A stretch of 56,768 nucleotides of DNA from Blautia sp900556555 (GCA_964250615.1 CAXUGM010000021.1), one strand, 5' to 3'; numbered from the stretch's first letter, positions 17,480 to 26,198 are shown. Program-made: numbers and translations. Notes: generated by a model not told the origin, from the sequence alone.

Positions 17480-19147
17480 TTGAAAAAGCATAATAACGGA
17501 AAATTGAAAATCATTCCATTGGGCGGACTGGAACAGATTGGAATGAACATTACTGCCTTTGAATACGAAGACAGTATCGTCGTGGTAGACTGCGGTCTTT
17601 CTTTCCCAGAGGACGATATGCTGGGAATCGACCTGGTTATCCCGGATGTAACATATTTAAAAGAAAATATTAACAAAGTCAAAGGGTTTGTGATCACCCA
17701 TGGTCATGAGGACCACATCGGGGCACTTCCTTACATTCTGAGAGATATTAATGTGCCTATTTATGCTACAAAGCTGACAATAGGTTTGATTGATAACAAA
17801 TTAAAAGAACACAATTTATTAAGAACAACGAAACGAAAAGTAATCAAACACGGGCAGTCCATTAATCTTGGATGCTTCCGTATTGAGTTTATAAAGACAA
17901 ACCACAGTATTCAGGATGCTTCTGCACTGGCTATCTATTCTCCTGCCGGAACCGTTATCCATACAGGAGACTTTAAGGTGGATTACACACCGGTATTCGG
18001 AGATGCCATTGATTTGCAGAGATTTGCAGAGATTGGGAAAAAAGGTGTTCTGGCCTTGATGTGTGACAGTACCAATGCGGAGAGAAAAGGCTTTACCATG
18101 TCAGAAAGAACCGTGGGAAGAACATTTGACAATATCTTTGCAGAGCATAAGAGTACCAGAATTATTATTGCGACTTTCGCATCCAACGTAGACCGTGTAC
18201 AGCAGATTATCAATTCTGCCTATAAATACGGAAGAAAAGTAGCGGTTGAAGGCCGCAGTATGGTGAATGTCATCAGTACAGCAGCAGAGCTGGGATATCT
18301 TCAGATTCCGGATAAAACCCTGGTGGATATTGACCAGATTAAGAATTATCCTGATGAACAGGTGGTGCTGATCACCACAGGAAGCCAGGGAGAATCCATG
18401 GCGGCATTGTCCAGAATGGCAGCTAATATTCACAAAAAAGTAACCATCAAACCGAATGATACCATTATTTTCAGCTCCAATCCGATTCCCGGAAATGAAA
18501 AGGCAGTATCAAAGGTTATCAATGAACTGAGCCGCAAGGGTGCAGATGTTATTTTCCAGGATGCCCATGTATCAGGCCATGCATGCCAGGAAGAGATTAA
18601 ACTGATCTATTCTCTGGTAAAACCGAAATATGCAGTACCGGTTCATGGTGAATACAGACATTTGAAAGCTCAGGCAGGAATTGCAAGGGAATTAGGAATT
18701 CCAAAAGAAAATATTTTCATTCTGTCTTCAGGAGATGTGCTGGAATTAAATGAAGAAGAACCGGCAGCAGTAACACAGAAAGTACGTACCGGTGCAATCC
18801 TGGTAGACGGACTTGGTGTGGGAGATGTTGGAAACATTGTATTAAGAGACCGCCAGCATCTGGCAGAAGACGGAATTATGATCGTTGTGCTGACACTGGA
18901 AAAATACAGCAGCAGACTACTGGCAGGTCCTGATATTGTGTCAAGAGGATTTGTGTATGTGCGGGAGTCTGAGGACTTAATGGATGAGGCAAGAATTGTT
19001 GTAGAAGATGCTATTGACATCTGTTTGGACAAACATATTACAGACTGGGGAAAAATTAAGAATATTATCAAAGATTCCCTGGGTGAATTTTTATGGAAAC
19101 GTACCAAGAGAAATCCGATGATTCTGCCGATTATCATGGAGGCATAA
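17480..19147 (+). CDS. rnj: Ribonuclease J
   Basis: Metallo-beta-lactamase/beta-CASP ribonuclease with 5'-3' exonuclease and endonuclease activity, central to mRNA decay and rRNA processing in Firmicutes. The 555 residues match the family. The zinc-binding HGHEDHIGALP is near residues 74-82; later HTGDFKVD, GSQGE and HVSGHA complete the beta-CASP core, and a C-terminal domain follows. The start is TTG, fixed by TTGGAGGAAAAACA just upstream. Confidence 0.95.
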   Translation: MKKHNNGKLKIIPLGGLEQIGMNITAFEYEDSIVVVDCGLSFPEDDMLGIDLVIPDVTYLKENINKVKGFVITHGHEDHIGALPYILRDINVPIYATKLTIGLIDNKLKEHNLLRTTKRKVIKHGQSINLGCFRIEFIKTNHSIQDASALAIYSPAGTVIHTGDFKVDYTPVFGDAIDLQRFAEIGKKGVLALMCDSTNAERKGFTMSERTVGRTFDNIFAEHKSTRIIIATFASNVDRVQQIINSAYKYGRKVAVEGRSMVNVISTAAELGYLQIPDKTLVDIDQIKNYPDEQVVLITTGSQGESMAALSRMAANIHKKVTIKPNDTIIFSSNPIPGNEKAVSKVINELSRKGADVIFQDAHVSGHACQEEIKLIYSLVKPKYAVPVHGEYRHLKAQAGIARELGIPKENIFILSSGDVLELNEEEPAAVTQKVRTGAILVDGLGVGDVGNIVLRDRQHLAEDGIMIVVLTLEKYSSRLLAGPDIVSRGFVYVRESEDLMDEARIVVEDAIDICLDKHITDWGKIKNIIKDSLGEFLWKRTKRNPMILPIIMEA

Positions 19148-19167
19148 AAAATCTTGGAGGTACACAT

Positions 19168-19509
19168 ATGAGTTTTATTGACACTTGTACAGAAATGCTG
19201 GTTTCAGCAATCAAGAATGGCAGCGTTTATAAGCAGTACTGTGCAGCTTTGGAGGCGGTGAACCAGATTCCCGGCTTGAAAGCAAAGGTGGATGAACTAC
19301 GTTCTCTGAACTATCGTGTCCAAAATCAGGAGGAAGGCAGTAATCTGTATGAAGCCATTGATGATCTGGACCGCAGTACAGAGGAATTGTGTAAAATTCC
19401 TGAGGTGAATCAGTTTCTGGAGGCAGAGCTGTCTTTGTGCAGACAGCTCCAGGGAATCACCACGGCTATACACAGGGGAATCAAACTGGATATACCGGAT
19501 TTGTCATAG
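19168..19509 (+). CDS. YlbF/YmcA-family regulator
   Basis: A 113-residue, mostly helical protein with the YlbF/YmcA fold. In Bacillus, YlbF, YmcA and YaaT form a complex that works with RNase Y in mRNA maturation; here the gene follows ribonuclease J by 20 bases, which fits an RNA-turnover role (inference). I start at the ATG at 19168 because of the TTGGAGGTACACAT ribosome site; an upstream in-frame start would overlap rnj. Confidence 0.8.
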   Translation: MSFIDTCTEMLVSAIKNGSVYKQYCAALEAVNQIPGLKAKVDELRSLNYRVQNQEEGSNLYEAIDDLDRSTEELCKIPEVNQFLEAELSLCRQLQGITTAIHRGIKLDIPDLS

Positions 19510-19524
19510 AACAAGGAGATTAAC

Positions 19525-19995
19525 ATGGGAAAACAAGTCAGAAAACAGAAAACATCATCCATTGTAGCCGGAGGATTTCTCCGTTTGGGTCTTTATCTAT
19601 GTGCAGTTATTGCAGTTATCTATATCGGCAAATCTGCGTTTGACTTTGGGTATGCGATTTTTAACCAGGTGCCTATGGCAAGTGAAGAAGATGGCAGGGA
19701 TATTACCGTAGTAGTGGAGAACGGAGATTCTGTTTACCAGATTGGAAAGATTCTGAAGAATAAAGGGCTCATTGAAGATGCGAAAATATTCGTTGTGCAG
19801 GAAAAACTTTCCAACTATAAGGGGAAACTACAGTCTGGAACCTATATTTTGAATACCAGCATGAATGCAGAAGAAATGATGGCAGTCCTGGCAAAAGAAG
19901 ATACTGAGGGACAGCCTGATTCTACAAACGCAGCCGGTGAGACAAGAGAGGGAAGTTCAGAAGTTTCCGGTGACGAAGGAGGAGCACAGCAGTGA
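19525..19995 (+). CDS. MltG-like membrane protein without catalytic domain
   Basis: A 156-residue protein with one N-terminal transmembrane helix (about 16-40) and an extracytoplasmic LysM-like segment (about 68-125, containing GDSVYQIGKILKNKGLIED and GTYIL). It resembles the N-terminal part of endolytic transglycosylase MltG/YceG. The tail is Gly/Ser/Glu-rich and the domain with the catalytic Glu is absent. I infer a peptidoglycan-binding or regulatory role. Its stop overlaps the GTG start of the next gene by four bases. Confidence 0.65.
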   Translation: MGKQVRKQKTSSIVAGGFLRLGLYLCAVIAVIYIGKSAFDFGYAIFNQVPMASEEDGRDITVVVENGDSVYQIGKILKNKGLIEDAKIFVVQEKLSNYKGKLQSGTYILNTSMNAEEMMAVLAKEDTEGQPDSTNAAGETREGSSEVSGDEGGAQQ

Positions 19996-20639
19996 TTGTA
20001 GATGAGAGGATGGTCACCTATATCAATTCACTTGATAAGGGAAATACCCCTTTTCTCAATGCACTGGAGCAGGAAGCCTTAAAGAATTATGTTCCCATCA
20101 TCAGAAGAGAAATGCAGAGTTTTTTGAAGGTTTTACTCCAGATAAAAGCACCACAGAGGATTCTGGAAGTGGGAACTGCGGTGGGATTTTCTACACTGCT
20201 TATGAGTACGTATGCTCCTGCAAATTGTGAGATTGTCACCATAGAAAACTATGAGAAAAGGATTCCCATAGCCCGGCAAAATTTCAAAAAAGCCGGAAAA
20301 GAGGATCAGATTACGCTTCTGCCGGGAGATGCACAGGAAATTTTGAAAACTCTCACGGAACCTTTTGATTTTATTTTTATGGATGCGGCAAAGGGGCAGT
20401 ATATCAATTTTTTACCGGATGTTCTGAGACTGTTAAAACCAGGTGGTATTTTAATATCAGACAATGTACTCCAGGATGGTGATATTATAGAATCCCATTT
20501 TGCTGTGGAGAGACGAAACCGCACGATTTATAAGAGGATGCGGGAGTATTTATACGTATTAAAACATCATGATGAGTTAGAAACTTCCATTCTTCCTCTG
20601 GGAGATGGAGTTACCATCAGTATAAAGAAAAACAAGTGA
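19992..20639 (+). CDS. trmR: tRNA 5-hydroxyuridine methyltransferase TrmR-like
   Basis: SAM-dependent O-methyltransferase of the YrrM family, 215 residues. Motif I ILEVGTAVGFST lies near residue 57, an acidic FDFIFMDAAKG near 122, and LKPGGILISDNVL near 148 as in catechol-type O-methyltransferases. In Bacillus, YrrM (TrmR) methylates 5-hydroxyuridine at wobble position 34, with the hydroxyl installed by U32-family TrhP; here a U32 gene follows by 31 bases, supporting the same job. GTG start, four-base overlap with the upstream gene. Confidence 0.82.
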   Translation: MIVDERMVTYINSLDKGNTPFLNALEQEALKNYVPIIRREMQSFLKVLLQIKAPQRILEVGTAVGFSTLLMSTYAPANCEIVTIENYEKRIPIARQNFKKAGKEDQITLLPGDAQEILKTLTEPFDFIFMDAAKGQYINFLPDVLRLLKPGGILISDNVLQDGDIIESHFAVERRNRTIYKRMREYLYVLKHHDELETSILPLGDGVTISIKKNK

Positions 20640-20670
20640 AGTAAGATAGAGAAAGAGCAGGAGAAGATTT

Positions 20671-21906
20671 ATGGTTCGTAAACCAGAATTACTGATTCCG
20701 GCAAGCAGCCTGGAAGTGCTGAAAATAGCAGTGATGTTCGGAGCAGATGCAGTTTATATCGGAGGTGAAGCCTTTGGACTGCGTGCAAAAGCAAAGAATT
20801 TTTCTATGGATGATATGAAAGAGGGAATTGCATTTGCCCATGAGCATGGTGTAAAAGTTTATGTGACAGCCAATATTTTGGCACATAACCAGGATTTGGC
20901 AGGTGTGCGGGAATATTTTGAAGAACTAAAAGAAATAAAACCAGATGCATTGATTATTTCAGACCCAGGAGTGTTTATGATTGCCAGGGAAGTGTGCCCG
21001 GAAATCGAGCGTCATGTCAGCACTCAGGCAAATAATACCAACTATGCGACCTATCAGTTCTGGTGGGATTTAGGTGCTAAGAGGGTAGTGAGTGCAAGAG
21101 AATTATCCCTTGCGGAGATTAAGGAAATCAGAGAAAAGATACCGGAAGAGATGGAGATAGAAAGCTTTATTCATGGAGCTATGTGTATTTCTTATTCCGG
21201 AAGATGTCTTTTGTCGAACTATTTTACCGGAAGAGATGCAAACCAGGGGGCATGCACACATCCATGCCGCTGGAAATATTCTATTGTAGAAGAAACAAGA
21301 CCTGGGGAATATATGCCTGTTTATGAGAATGAGCGGGGAACTTACATCTTTAATTCAAAAGATTTGTGTATGATTGATCATATGGATGATGTGCTTACCA
21401 GCGGAATTGACAGCCTGAAGATAGAGGGAAGGATGAAAACAGCCCTGTATGTAGCTACAGTGGCTCGTACTTACAGAAAAGCGATTGATGACTATCTGGA
21501 ATCTCCTGAACTGTACCAGGAGCACATGCCATGGTATCAGGAGCAAATCCGAAGCTGTACTTACCGCCAGTTTACCACCGGATTTTTCTATGGAAAACCG
21601 GAGGAGGATGCTCAGATTTATGAGAATAATACCTACGCCAAAGGCTACACATATCTGGGCTATATAGAAGAACAGAGAGCAGACGGTATGTACCGTATCA
21701 CCCAGAGGAATAAGTTCCTGCTGGGAGAAACGATTGAAATCATGAAACCAGACGGAAGAAACCTTCAGATTCCGGTAAAGGGTATTTATGATGAAGATGG
21801 AGTGCCTATGGAGAGTGCACCACATCCGCAGCAGGTTCTGTATGTGGATTTAGGCGGTGAGGCAGAAGTCTATGACATTCTAAGACGCAGGGAAGAAACT
21901 GCGTAA
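20671..21906 (+). CDS. U32-family protein, likely tRNA hydroxylation TrhP
   Basis: A 411-residue member of the family annotated as peptidase U32, now known to include tRNA-uridine hydroxylation proteins using prephenate. The TIM-barrel-like N-terminus starts KPELLIPASS and includes GADAVYIGGE. A cysteine cluster, C171, C178, C195 and C199 (around GAMCISYSGRC and GACTHPC), probably binds an Fe-S cluster. Pairing with a TrmR-like gene argues for wobble-uridine modification. Its 3' end overlaps the sigK 3' part on the opposite strand by 27 bases. Confidence 0.85.
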   Translation: MVRKPELLIPASSLEVLKIAVMFGADAVYIGGEAFGLRAKAKNFSMDDMKEGIAFAHEHGVKVYVTANILAHNQDLAGVREYFEELKEIKPDALIISDPGVFMIAREVCPEIERHVSTQANNTNYATYQFWWDLGAKRVVSARELSLAEIKEIREKIPEEMEIESFIHGAMCISYSGRCLLSNYFTGRDANQGACTHPCRWKYSIVEETRPGEYMPVYENERGTYIFNSKDLCMIDHMDDVLTSGIDSLKIEGRMKTALYVATVARTYRKAIDDYLESPELYQEHMPWYQEQIRSCTYRQFTTGFFYGKPEEDAQIYENNTYAKGYTYLGYIEEQRADGMYRITQRNKFLLGETIEIMKPDGRNLQIPVKGIYDEDGVPMESAPHPQQVLYVDLGGEAEVYDILRRREETA

Positions 21907-22242
21907 TTTCAAAAGGGCATTTTTTTCAATACGTGACACATAAGAGCGGCTGATATTCAGCCGCTTTGCTATTTCACGCTGGGTTTGTTCTTGATGTCCA
22001 TAGAGACCATAACGGAATTTGATGATTTCCTGTTCCCGTTTCGTAAGGATTTGAGGAATCAGACGGTATAAAAGAAGGCTATCCTGCCTTAGAGAATAAT
22101 TTTTTATCACATCTACGGGTTCTGTTTCGATTACATCGAGCAGGCTGATCTCATTCCCTTCCTTGTCTGTTCCAATGGGTTCATATAGAGATACTTCCCG
22201 GCTGATTTTTTTCTTGGAGCGGAAATACATGAGCAGTTCATT
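21880..22242 (-). CDS. sigK: sigK, 3' part (C-terminal half of sigma-K)
   Basis: C-terminal 120 codons of the mother-cell sporulation sigma factor. Reading on the minus strand from the shared AAT at 22242-22240 gives NELLMYFRSKKKISR, then KEGNEISLLDVI and the region 4 helix-turn-helix TQREIAKRLNISRSYVSRIEK. There is no start at the true beginning; the other half lies 3.69 kb away at 25932-26198. Joining the AAT codons restores region 2 in frame (CIDN then ELLMYF). An internal ATG exists but would give a product without core-binding region 2. Inactive until excision. Confidence 0.92.
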   Translation of the reverse strand, partial: NELLMYFRSKKKISREVSLYEPIGTDKEGNEISLLDVIETEPVDVIKNYSLRQDSLLLYRLIPQILTKREQEIIKFRYGLYGHQEQTQREIAKRLNISRSYVSRIEKNALLKLRSFFPAS

Positions 22243-23941
22243 TGCTATCCTCTCTCCAATGTGTTTTTCCTAGGTCTTTATCCTCCATATTATCATCATC
22301 TGTTGCACCAAACAGAATCACATGGGCGTTGATACCATCCCATATTACTTTACGCACAATGGTACGAATAGCAGCCCGTTTTTGTTCAACAGTCATTTCA
22401 TCAATCCCGTCTTTGAAGATTGTAAGCAGCTGACGCAACAGATTAAATTCCATATCGTTGAGAATGTTCTGGGAGGTTAGTCCTTTTAGTTCCTGAATAC
22501 GCTGTTCCAGAGACTGGTATTCCTGGTTCAACTGTTCAATTCGTTTGGTTACATGACCCTTTGCAGAGCTGTCCCCGATATCTGCAAGTGAGTCTACCAG
22601 AGAATGAATTTTCTTCTCTATATCTGCCTTTTCTTTTCGCATATGGTCAAACCGCTGTTCATAGTCCATGCGGTTATCCGTGTAAAATCTCCGGCTTTGT
22701 TTTAACTGTGCAATGAAAGTATCTTTGTCCTCTGCAAGCATTTTAATCTGTTCCGTTACAGACAAATCCAAGGTATTGCCATTGGCATTTTTGCTGGAAC
22801 AGGCAGATTTCTGGCTGCGTTCTTTCATTTTGCAGACATAGGTGTAAATCACCTTTCCGTCAGCAGTTTTCCGTTTGCTCATTTTCGGATACATACGTTC
22901 ACCGCAGCTGCAGAATAACAAGCCAGTCAGAAGTGCTTCGTTACTGCGGGGTTTTCTGAAGGATTTAGATTTATTTCGCTCCAGAGACTCCTGAACTTCT
23001 ACCCATACCTTCCCTGGAATCAAACCTGGATGTTTACCAACAGATACAGTCCACTCACTTGCAGGCAGGTATTTTGTGGCTCTGCCTTTTTCCTGATTGG
23101 TGCGGTTGTAAGCCATAATACCGTGCTTGCCATCAAAAGCAGCTTTTTCAGAAAACAGATATGTGTCATTTTGAACAAAGAAATAATAGGCATTTTCATC
23201 TGCAATCATATAAACAGGATTCTGCAAAATGGCTTTTATGGAAAAACGAGAAAAGTAATTGTTGTTCTTTGTCTTGATTCCTTGTTTAATCAAAGAAGCT
23301 TCAGTCAAAGTCAGGGAATCTGTTTCAACATACAAATCATAAATCATTCTGACAATATCAGCTTCCTTGGGAATCAGCTTTAACTTGCAGGCTTTCTTAG
23401 ATTTTCCGTCAATTGTGATGCTCTTAACTGCTTCGGAAGTATATCCGGTAGGAGTGGTTCCTCCGAGCCAGCGTCCTGTTTTTGCCAGTTCATGCATATT
23501 ATCCCGGATACGTTCCGCAATCGTTTCTCTCTCCAACTGAGAAAAAACAGATGCAATATACATCATAGCCCGCCCCATAGGAGTGCTTGTATCAAACTGT
23601 TCTTTAATAGATACGAAGGCAATATCCAGATGAGCCAGTTCTTCAATCAAACCGGAAAAGTCACTGATATTCCGGCTGATACGGTCAAGACGGTAAACGA
23701 TGATTGCTTTGAAGGATTGCTTTCTGGCGGCATCCATCATTTTCTTAAAATCCGGGCGGTTTAGATTTCCACCGGAGAACCCCTCATCTTCATAAATAAC
23801 ACTGTTTTCTACAGCGACATCTCCGTAATGTACACGAATATATTCCTTACAGAGTTCTACCTGATTGCCTATACTTTCGCCTTTTCCTGTATATTTTGAT
23901 TTTCTTGAATAGATTGCTATGACATCTTCATTTATCTTCAT
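22238..23941 (-). CDS. Large serine recombinase of the sigK element (SpoIVCA-like)
   Basis: Site-specific recombinase of 567 residues, expected to excise the element and rejoin sigK. The resolvase domain begins AIYSRKS with the catalytic Ser near residue 15 and continues with SRNISDFSGLI. Next come the recombinase domain (about 180-300) and a zinc ribbon with CSCGERMY near residue 350 and paired later cysteines. A long coiled coil lies between about 400 and 510. The stop codon TGA at 22240-22238 overlaps the attachment core, so the gene fills its end of the element exactly. Its expression is likely sporulation-linked, but I see no clear sigma-E promoter. Confidence 0.93.
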   Translation of the reverse strand: MKINEDVIAIYSRKSKYTGKGESIGNQVELCKEYIRVHYGDVAVENSVIYEDEGFSGGNLNRPDFKKMMDAARKQSFKAIIVYRLDRISRNISDFSGLIEELAHLDIAFVSIKEQFDTSTPMGRAMMYIASVFSQLERETIAERIRDNMHELAKTGRWLGGTTPTGYTSEAVKSITIDGKSKKACKLKLIPKEADIVRMIYDLYVETDSLTLTEASLIKQGIKTKNNNYFSRFSIKAILQNPVYMIADENAYYFFVQNDTYLFSEKAAFDGKHGIMAYNRTNQEKGRATKYLPASEWTVSVGKHPGLIPGKVWVEVQESLERNKSKSFRKPRSNEALLTGLLFCSCGERMYPKMSKRKTADGKVIYTYVCKMKERSQKSACSSKNANGNTLDLSVTEQIKMLAEDKDTFIAQLKQSRRFYTDNRMDYEQRFDHMRKEKADIEKKIHSLVDSLADIGDSSAKGHVTKRIEQLNQEYQSLEQRIQELKGLTSQNILNDMEFNLLRQLLTIFKDGIDEMTVEQKRAAIRTIVRKVIWDGINAHVILFGATDDDNMEDKDLGKTHWREDSK

Positions 23942-24058
23942 TTTACATCCCCCTTAGAATATTATAATAAAAACCAGGATGTTTAGAAGCATGAAAGTAG
24001 CAAGTTCTTCTTGGGAATAACGGACAACTTCTCTCTCATAGATTGAAATACCAAGGGG

Positions 24059-24289
24059 GTGTGTGGTATCGCAAGAAAGAGTGCTCCAATCAATGTGATT
24101 ATCCATTATCCAAAAACCATAGAAGGCCAGCGTGAATTGGCAGAGCGTGTTGCCGGTGTTCACGCAGATATGGTCAGGCAATATATCAAGAAATTAAATT
24201 GCCCTTCGGAACAGAAAGTACAGTTGCTGGATGCAATTATTGACTTTGCATCCATAGAGAAAACAGGTAACAAACTCCCTAAAGATTAA
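24059..24289 (+). CDS. Small protein in the sigK element, candidate directionality factor
   Basis: Encodes up to 76 residues, divergent from the recombinase and convergent with the decarboxylase. The sequence reads ARKSAPINVIIHYPKT, then QRELAERVAGVHADMVRQYI, a compact basic-helical protein. The GTG at 24059 sits directly against the AAGGGGG ribosome site, which is too close. Initiation may instead be at ATC 24068, just before ARKSAP, with normal spacing; this is unresolved. I do not recognise a characterized family. Skin elements need a small directionality factor for excision (shown in Clostridioides difficile), and this is the only candidate in the element. Confidence 0.6.
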   Translation: MCGIARKSAPINVIIHYPKTIEGQRELAERVAGVHADMVRQYIKKLNCPSEQKVQLLDAIIDFASIEKTGNKLPKD

Positions 24290-24314
24290 AAATTATATAA
24301 AGTTAAGAGAAAAT

Positions 24315-25748
24315 TCAAGCCTGGAAGTTTTCAAGCAGTTCTTTTCCGTAAGAATCAAGCAAATGGATGGTTTCATACATATCTTCTTTTTCTGTTTCTG
24401 GATGTAAAGCACAGATCCGCAGAACCGTTTGTCCATGAAGAACAGTTGTAAACACGGCTGCATATCCATTTTCCAAAATCTTTTTTGAAATTTCTTCATT
24501 AAGAAGGTCTGTTTGTTCTTTGGTCAGTCCCTTTGGGGCATAGCGGAAATTGACCATGGCAAGTTTAGAAGGTGATACAATTTCCCAGTCAGGGAGTTCC
24601 GTCAATGCTTCTTCTGCCCAGTCGGCTAATTGGAAACCGTGTTCAATGGCACTTCCAATCAGGTCTGTTCCAAGAATCTGCAAGGTCAGCCAGAGCTTTA
24701 ATCCCCGTGCAGGACGGGTAAGTTCCATACCGATATCCCAGGTATTGATGTGTTCTAAATCGCCTTCTACATCCTTTAAATACTCTGGATTTACATGGAA
24801 GCTATGGAACAGATGCTGAACATCTTTGACAAGAACCATAGCACATCCATATGTCTGAAACAGCCATTTGTGGGCATCCCAGCTAATACTGTCTGCCAGT
24901 TCTGTACCATCCAGAAGATGTTTATATTTGGGGCTGAGCAGGACAGATGCACCATAGGCACCATCAATATGAAACCAAAGCTGGTATTTTTTAGCAATTG
25001 CTGATAACTCTTTTAAAGGGTCGATGCTTCCTGTGTTGGTGGTTCCGGCAGTTCCAATAATAACAAAGGGGATGAGACCATCCTGTTTATCCTGGATGAT
25101 TTGCTGTTCCAGCAGTTCTGTGTTGATTGTGAAGTCTGCTTTTGAAGGTATTTTTCTGATGCGTGTATTTGGGATTCCGATGATTCTCAGGCCCTTTGCC
25201 ACAGAACTATGTGTCTGGTCAGAGATATAAGCGACTCCAAGAGAAAGTGTTTCATCATTTAATTTATAGTCTCGGGCAGCGGTAAGAGCAGTAATATTTG
25301 CCATGGAGCCGCCACTTACAAACACCCCTCCTGATTTTTTTCCAAAACCGGCCTGTTCACAGAACCATTTTAATAACTTTTGTTCAATGCAGTTTACCAT
25401 AGGGGCAAGCTTGCTTCCTCCGGCATGGATATTATAGGCAGAAGTCATAATATCTCCCAGCCAGGAGATGGAGGAGGCGGGTCCCGGAACAAATCCGAAA
25501 AACCTTGGGTGATTGGAATCACCACGGTATTGGTATATTTCTTTCATCATTTCTTCTACCACATCTTTTGCAGGTCTTCCATCTTTAGAAATCTTCAGTG
25601 CTTTGACTTTATCCATCTGTCCTTCTGGTGCTTCCCATATAACCTGCTGTGTATGGATATCGTGTTTATCAAGACAAAAATCATGCACAAAATGTTTGAC
25701 TTCGGCTTCTAACTGACAGCTGTTTAATATATTTTCGCTGTTGATCAT
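24315..25748 (-). CDS. Aromatic L-amino-acid decarboxylase (tryptophan decarboxylase-like)
   Basis: PLP-dependent group II decarboxylase, 477 residues. The PLP lysine is Lys294 in SWDAHKW; HIDGAYGAS supplies the Asp that pairs with the pyridine nitrogen, and FVSGGSMANITAL the phosphate site. Long stretches such as NHPRFFGFVPGPASS and HFVHDFC match, from memory, the Ruminococcus gnavus tryptophan decarboxylase, so the likely reaction is tryptophan or phenylalanine to tryptamine or phenethylamine plus CO2. The exact substrate is inferred. It lies wholly inside the sigK element, with a GAAAGGAAG ribosome site, and no transporter gene is beside it. Confidence 0.88.
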   Translation of the reverse strand: MINSENILNSCQLEAEVKHFVHDFCLDKHDIHTQQVIWEAPEGQMDKVKALKISKDGRPAKDVVEEMMKEIYQYRGDSNHPRFFGFVPGPASSISWLGDIMTSAYNIHAGGSKLAPMVNCIEQKLLKWFCEQAGFGKKSGGVFVSGGSMANITALTAARDYKLNDETLSLGVAYISDQTHSSVAKGLRIIGIPNTRIRKIPSKADFTINTELLEQQIIQDKQDGLIPFVIIGTAGTTNTGSIDPLKELSAIAKKYQLWFHIDGAYGASVLLSPKYKHLLDGTELADSISWDAHKWLFQTYGCAMVLVKDVQHLFHSFHVNPEYLKDVEGDLEHINTWDIGMELTRPARGLKLWLTLQILGTDLIGSAIEHGFQLADWAEEALTELPDWEIVSPSKLAMVNFRYAPKGLTKEQTDLLNEEISKKILENGYAAVFTTVLHGQTVLRICALHPETEKEDMYETIHLLDSYGKELLENFQA

Positions 25749-25931
25749 GTTTTACAACTTCCTTTCTCTGCAATTTTATTGACCTTTGTGTGATAGTAGT
25801 TTACACTAAAACAATCTATTTTGAAAGTGGCAGGCACACAAATTTTTTTGCAGATATAACAACGGGAAAGGAAATCCGTTTCTTCTATATACAATATAAT
25901 AATTACAAAAACTCTTTTGTGATAGGATAGG

Positions 25932-26198
25932 ATTATCAATACATCTGGCTGCATAAGTGGAAAGCCTGCTTGCTTTGTTTGCATCAAAAGTCTGAACAGC
26001 CTTAATGAGTCCAATGGTGCCAATGGAGATTAGGTCATCCAGTTCTTCCGGGGCTCCCTGATACTTTTTTACAATATGTGCAACCAGACGTAGATTCCGT
26101 TCAATCAGGATGTCCTTTGCTTCCGGGCTGCCCTTCTTGTATTCCTGAAGATAGCGGCTCTCTTCTTCCGGTGTCAGGGGCTTTTGAAATGTTTTCAC
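25932..26198 (-). CDS. sigK: sigK, 5' part (N-terminal half of sigma-K)
   Basis: First 89 codons of sigma-K: EEESRYLQEYKKGSPEAK, then region 2 motifs NLRLVAHIVKKYQ and LISIGTIGLIKAVQTFD, ending TYAARCIDN at the shared AAT. Beyond it the frame runs into element sequence and stops at 25806, so the unexcised gene would give a truncated 130-residue protein. The start is a GTG (26198-26196) behind TTTGAGGTAAGC. An in-frame TAA only three codons upstream shows that there is no pro-sequence of the kind Bacillus sigma-K has. With the 3' part it encodes 208 residues. Confidence 0.92.

Larger units (their letters stand above)
22240..25934 (-). mobile_element. Skin-like sigK intervening element (3.69 kb)
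   Basis: The element splits sigK after codon 89. It is bounded by AAT triplets at 22240-22242 and 25932-25934, giving 3,692 bp plus the shared triplet. Contents on the minus strand are an aromatic amino-acid decarboxylase and a serine recombinase; one small gene lies on the plus strand. Circularizing it joins the ends as GGATAGCAAATCCTATCC, a 6-bp dyad centred on AA, the expected layout of a serine-recombinase attP. Skin elements of Bacillus and Clostridioides are excised from sigK in the sporulating mother cell; I infer the same here. Confidence 0.88.

Noticed and set aside
23020..23764. Plus-strand frames within the sigK-element recombinase
   Set aside because: They run opposite a complete serine recombinase with all its domains and have no ribosome sites.
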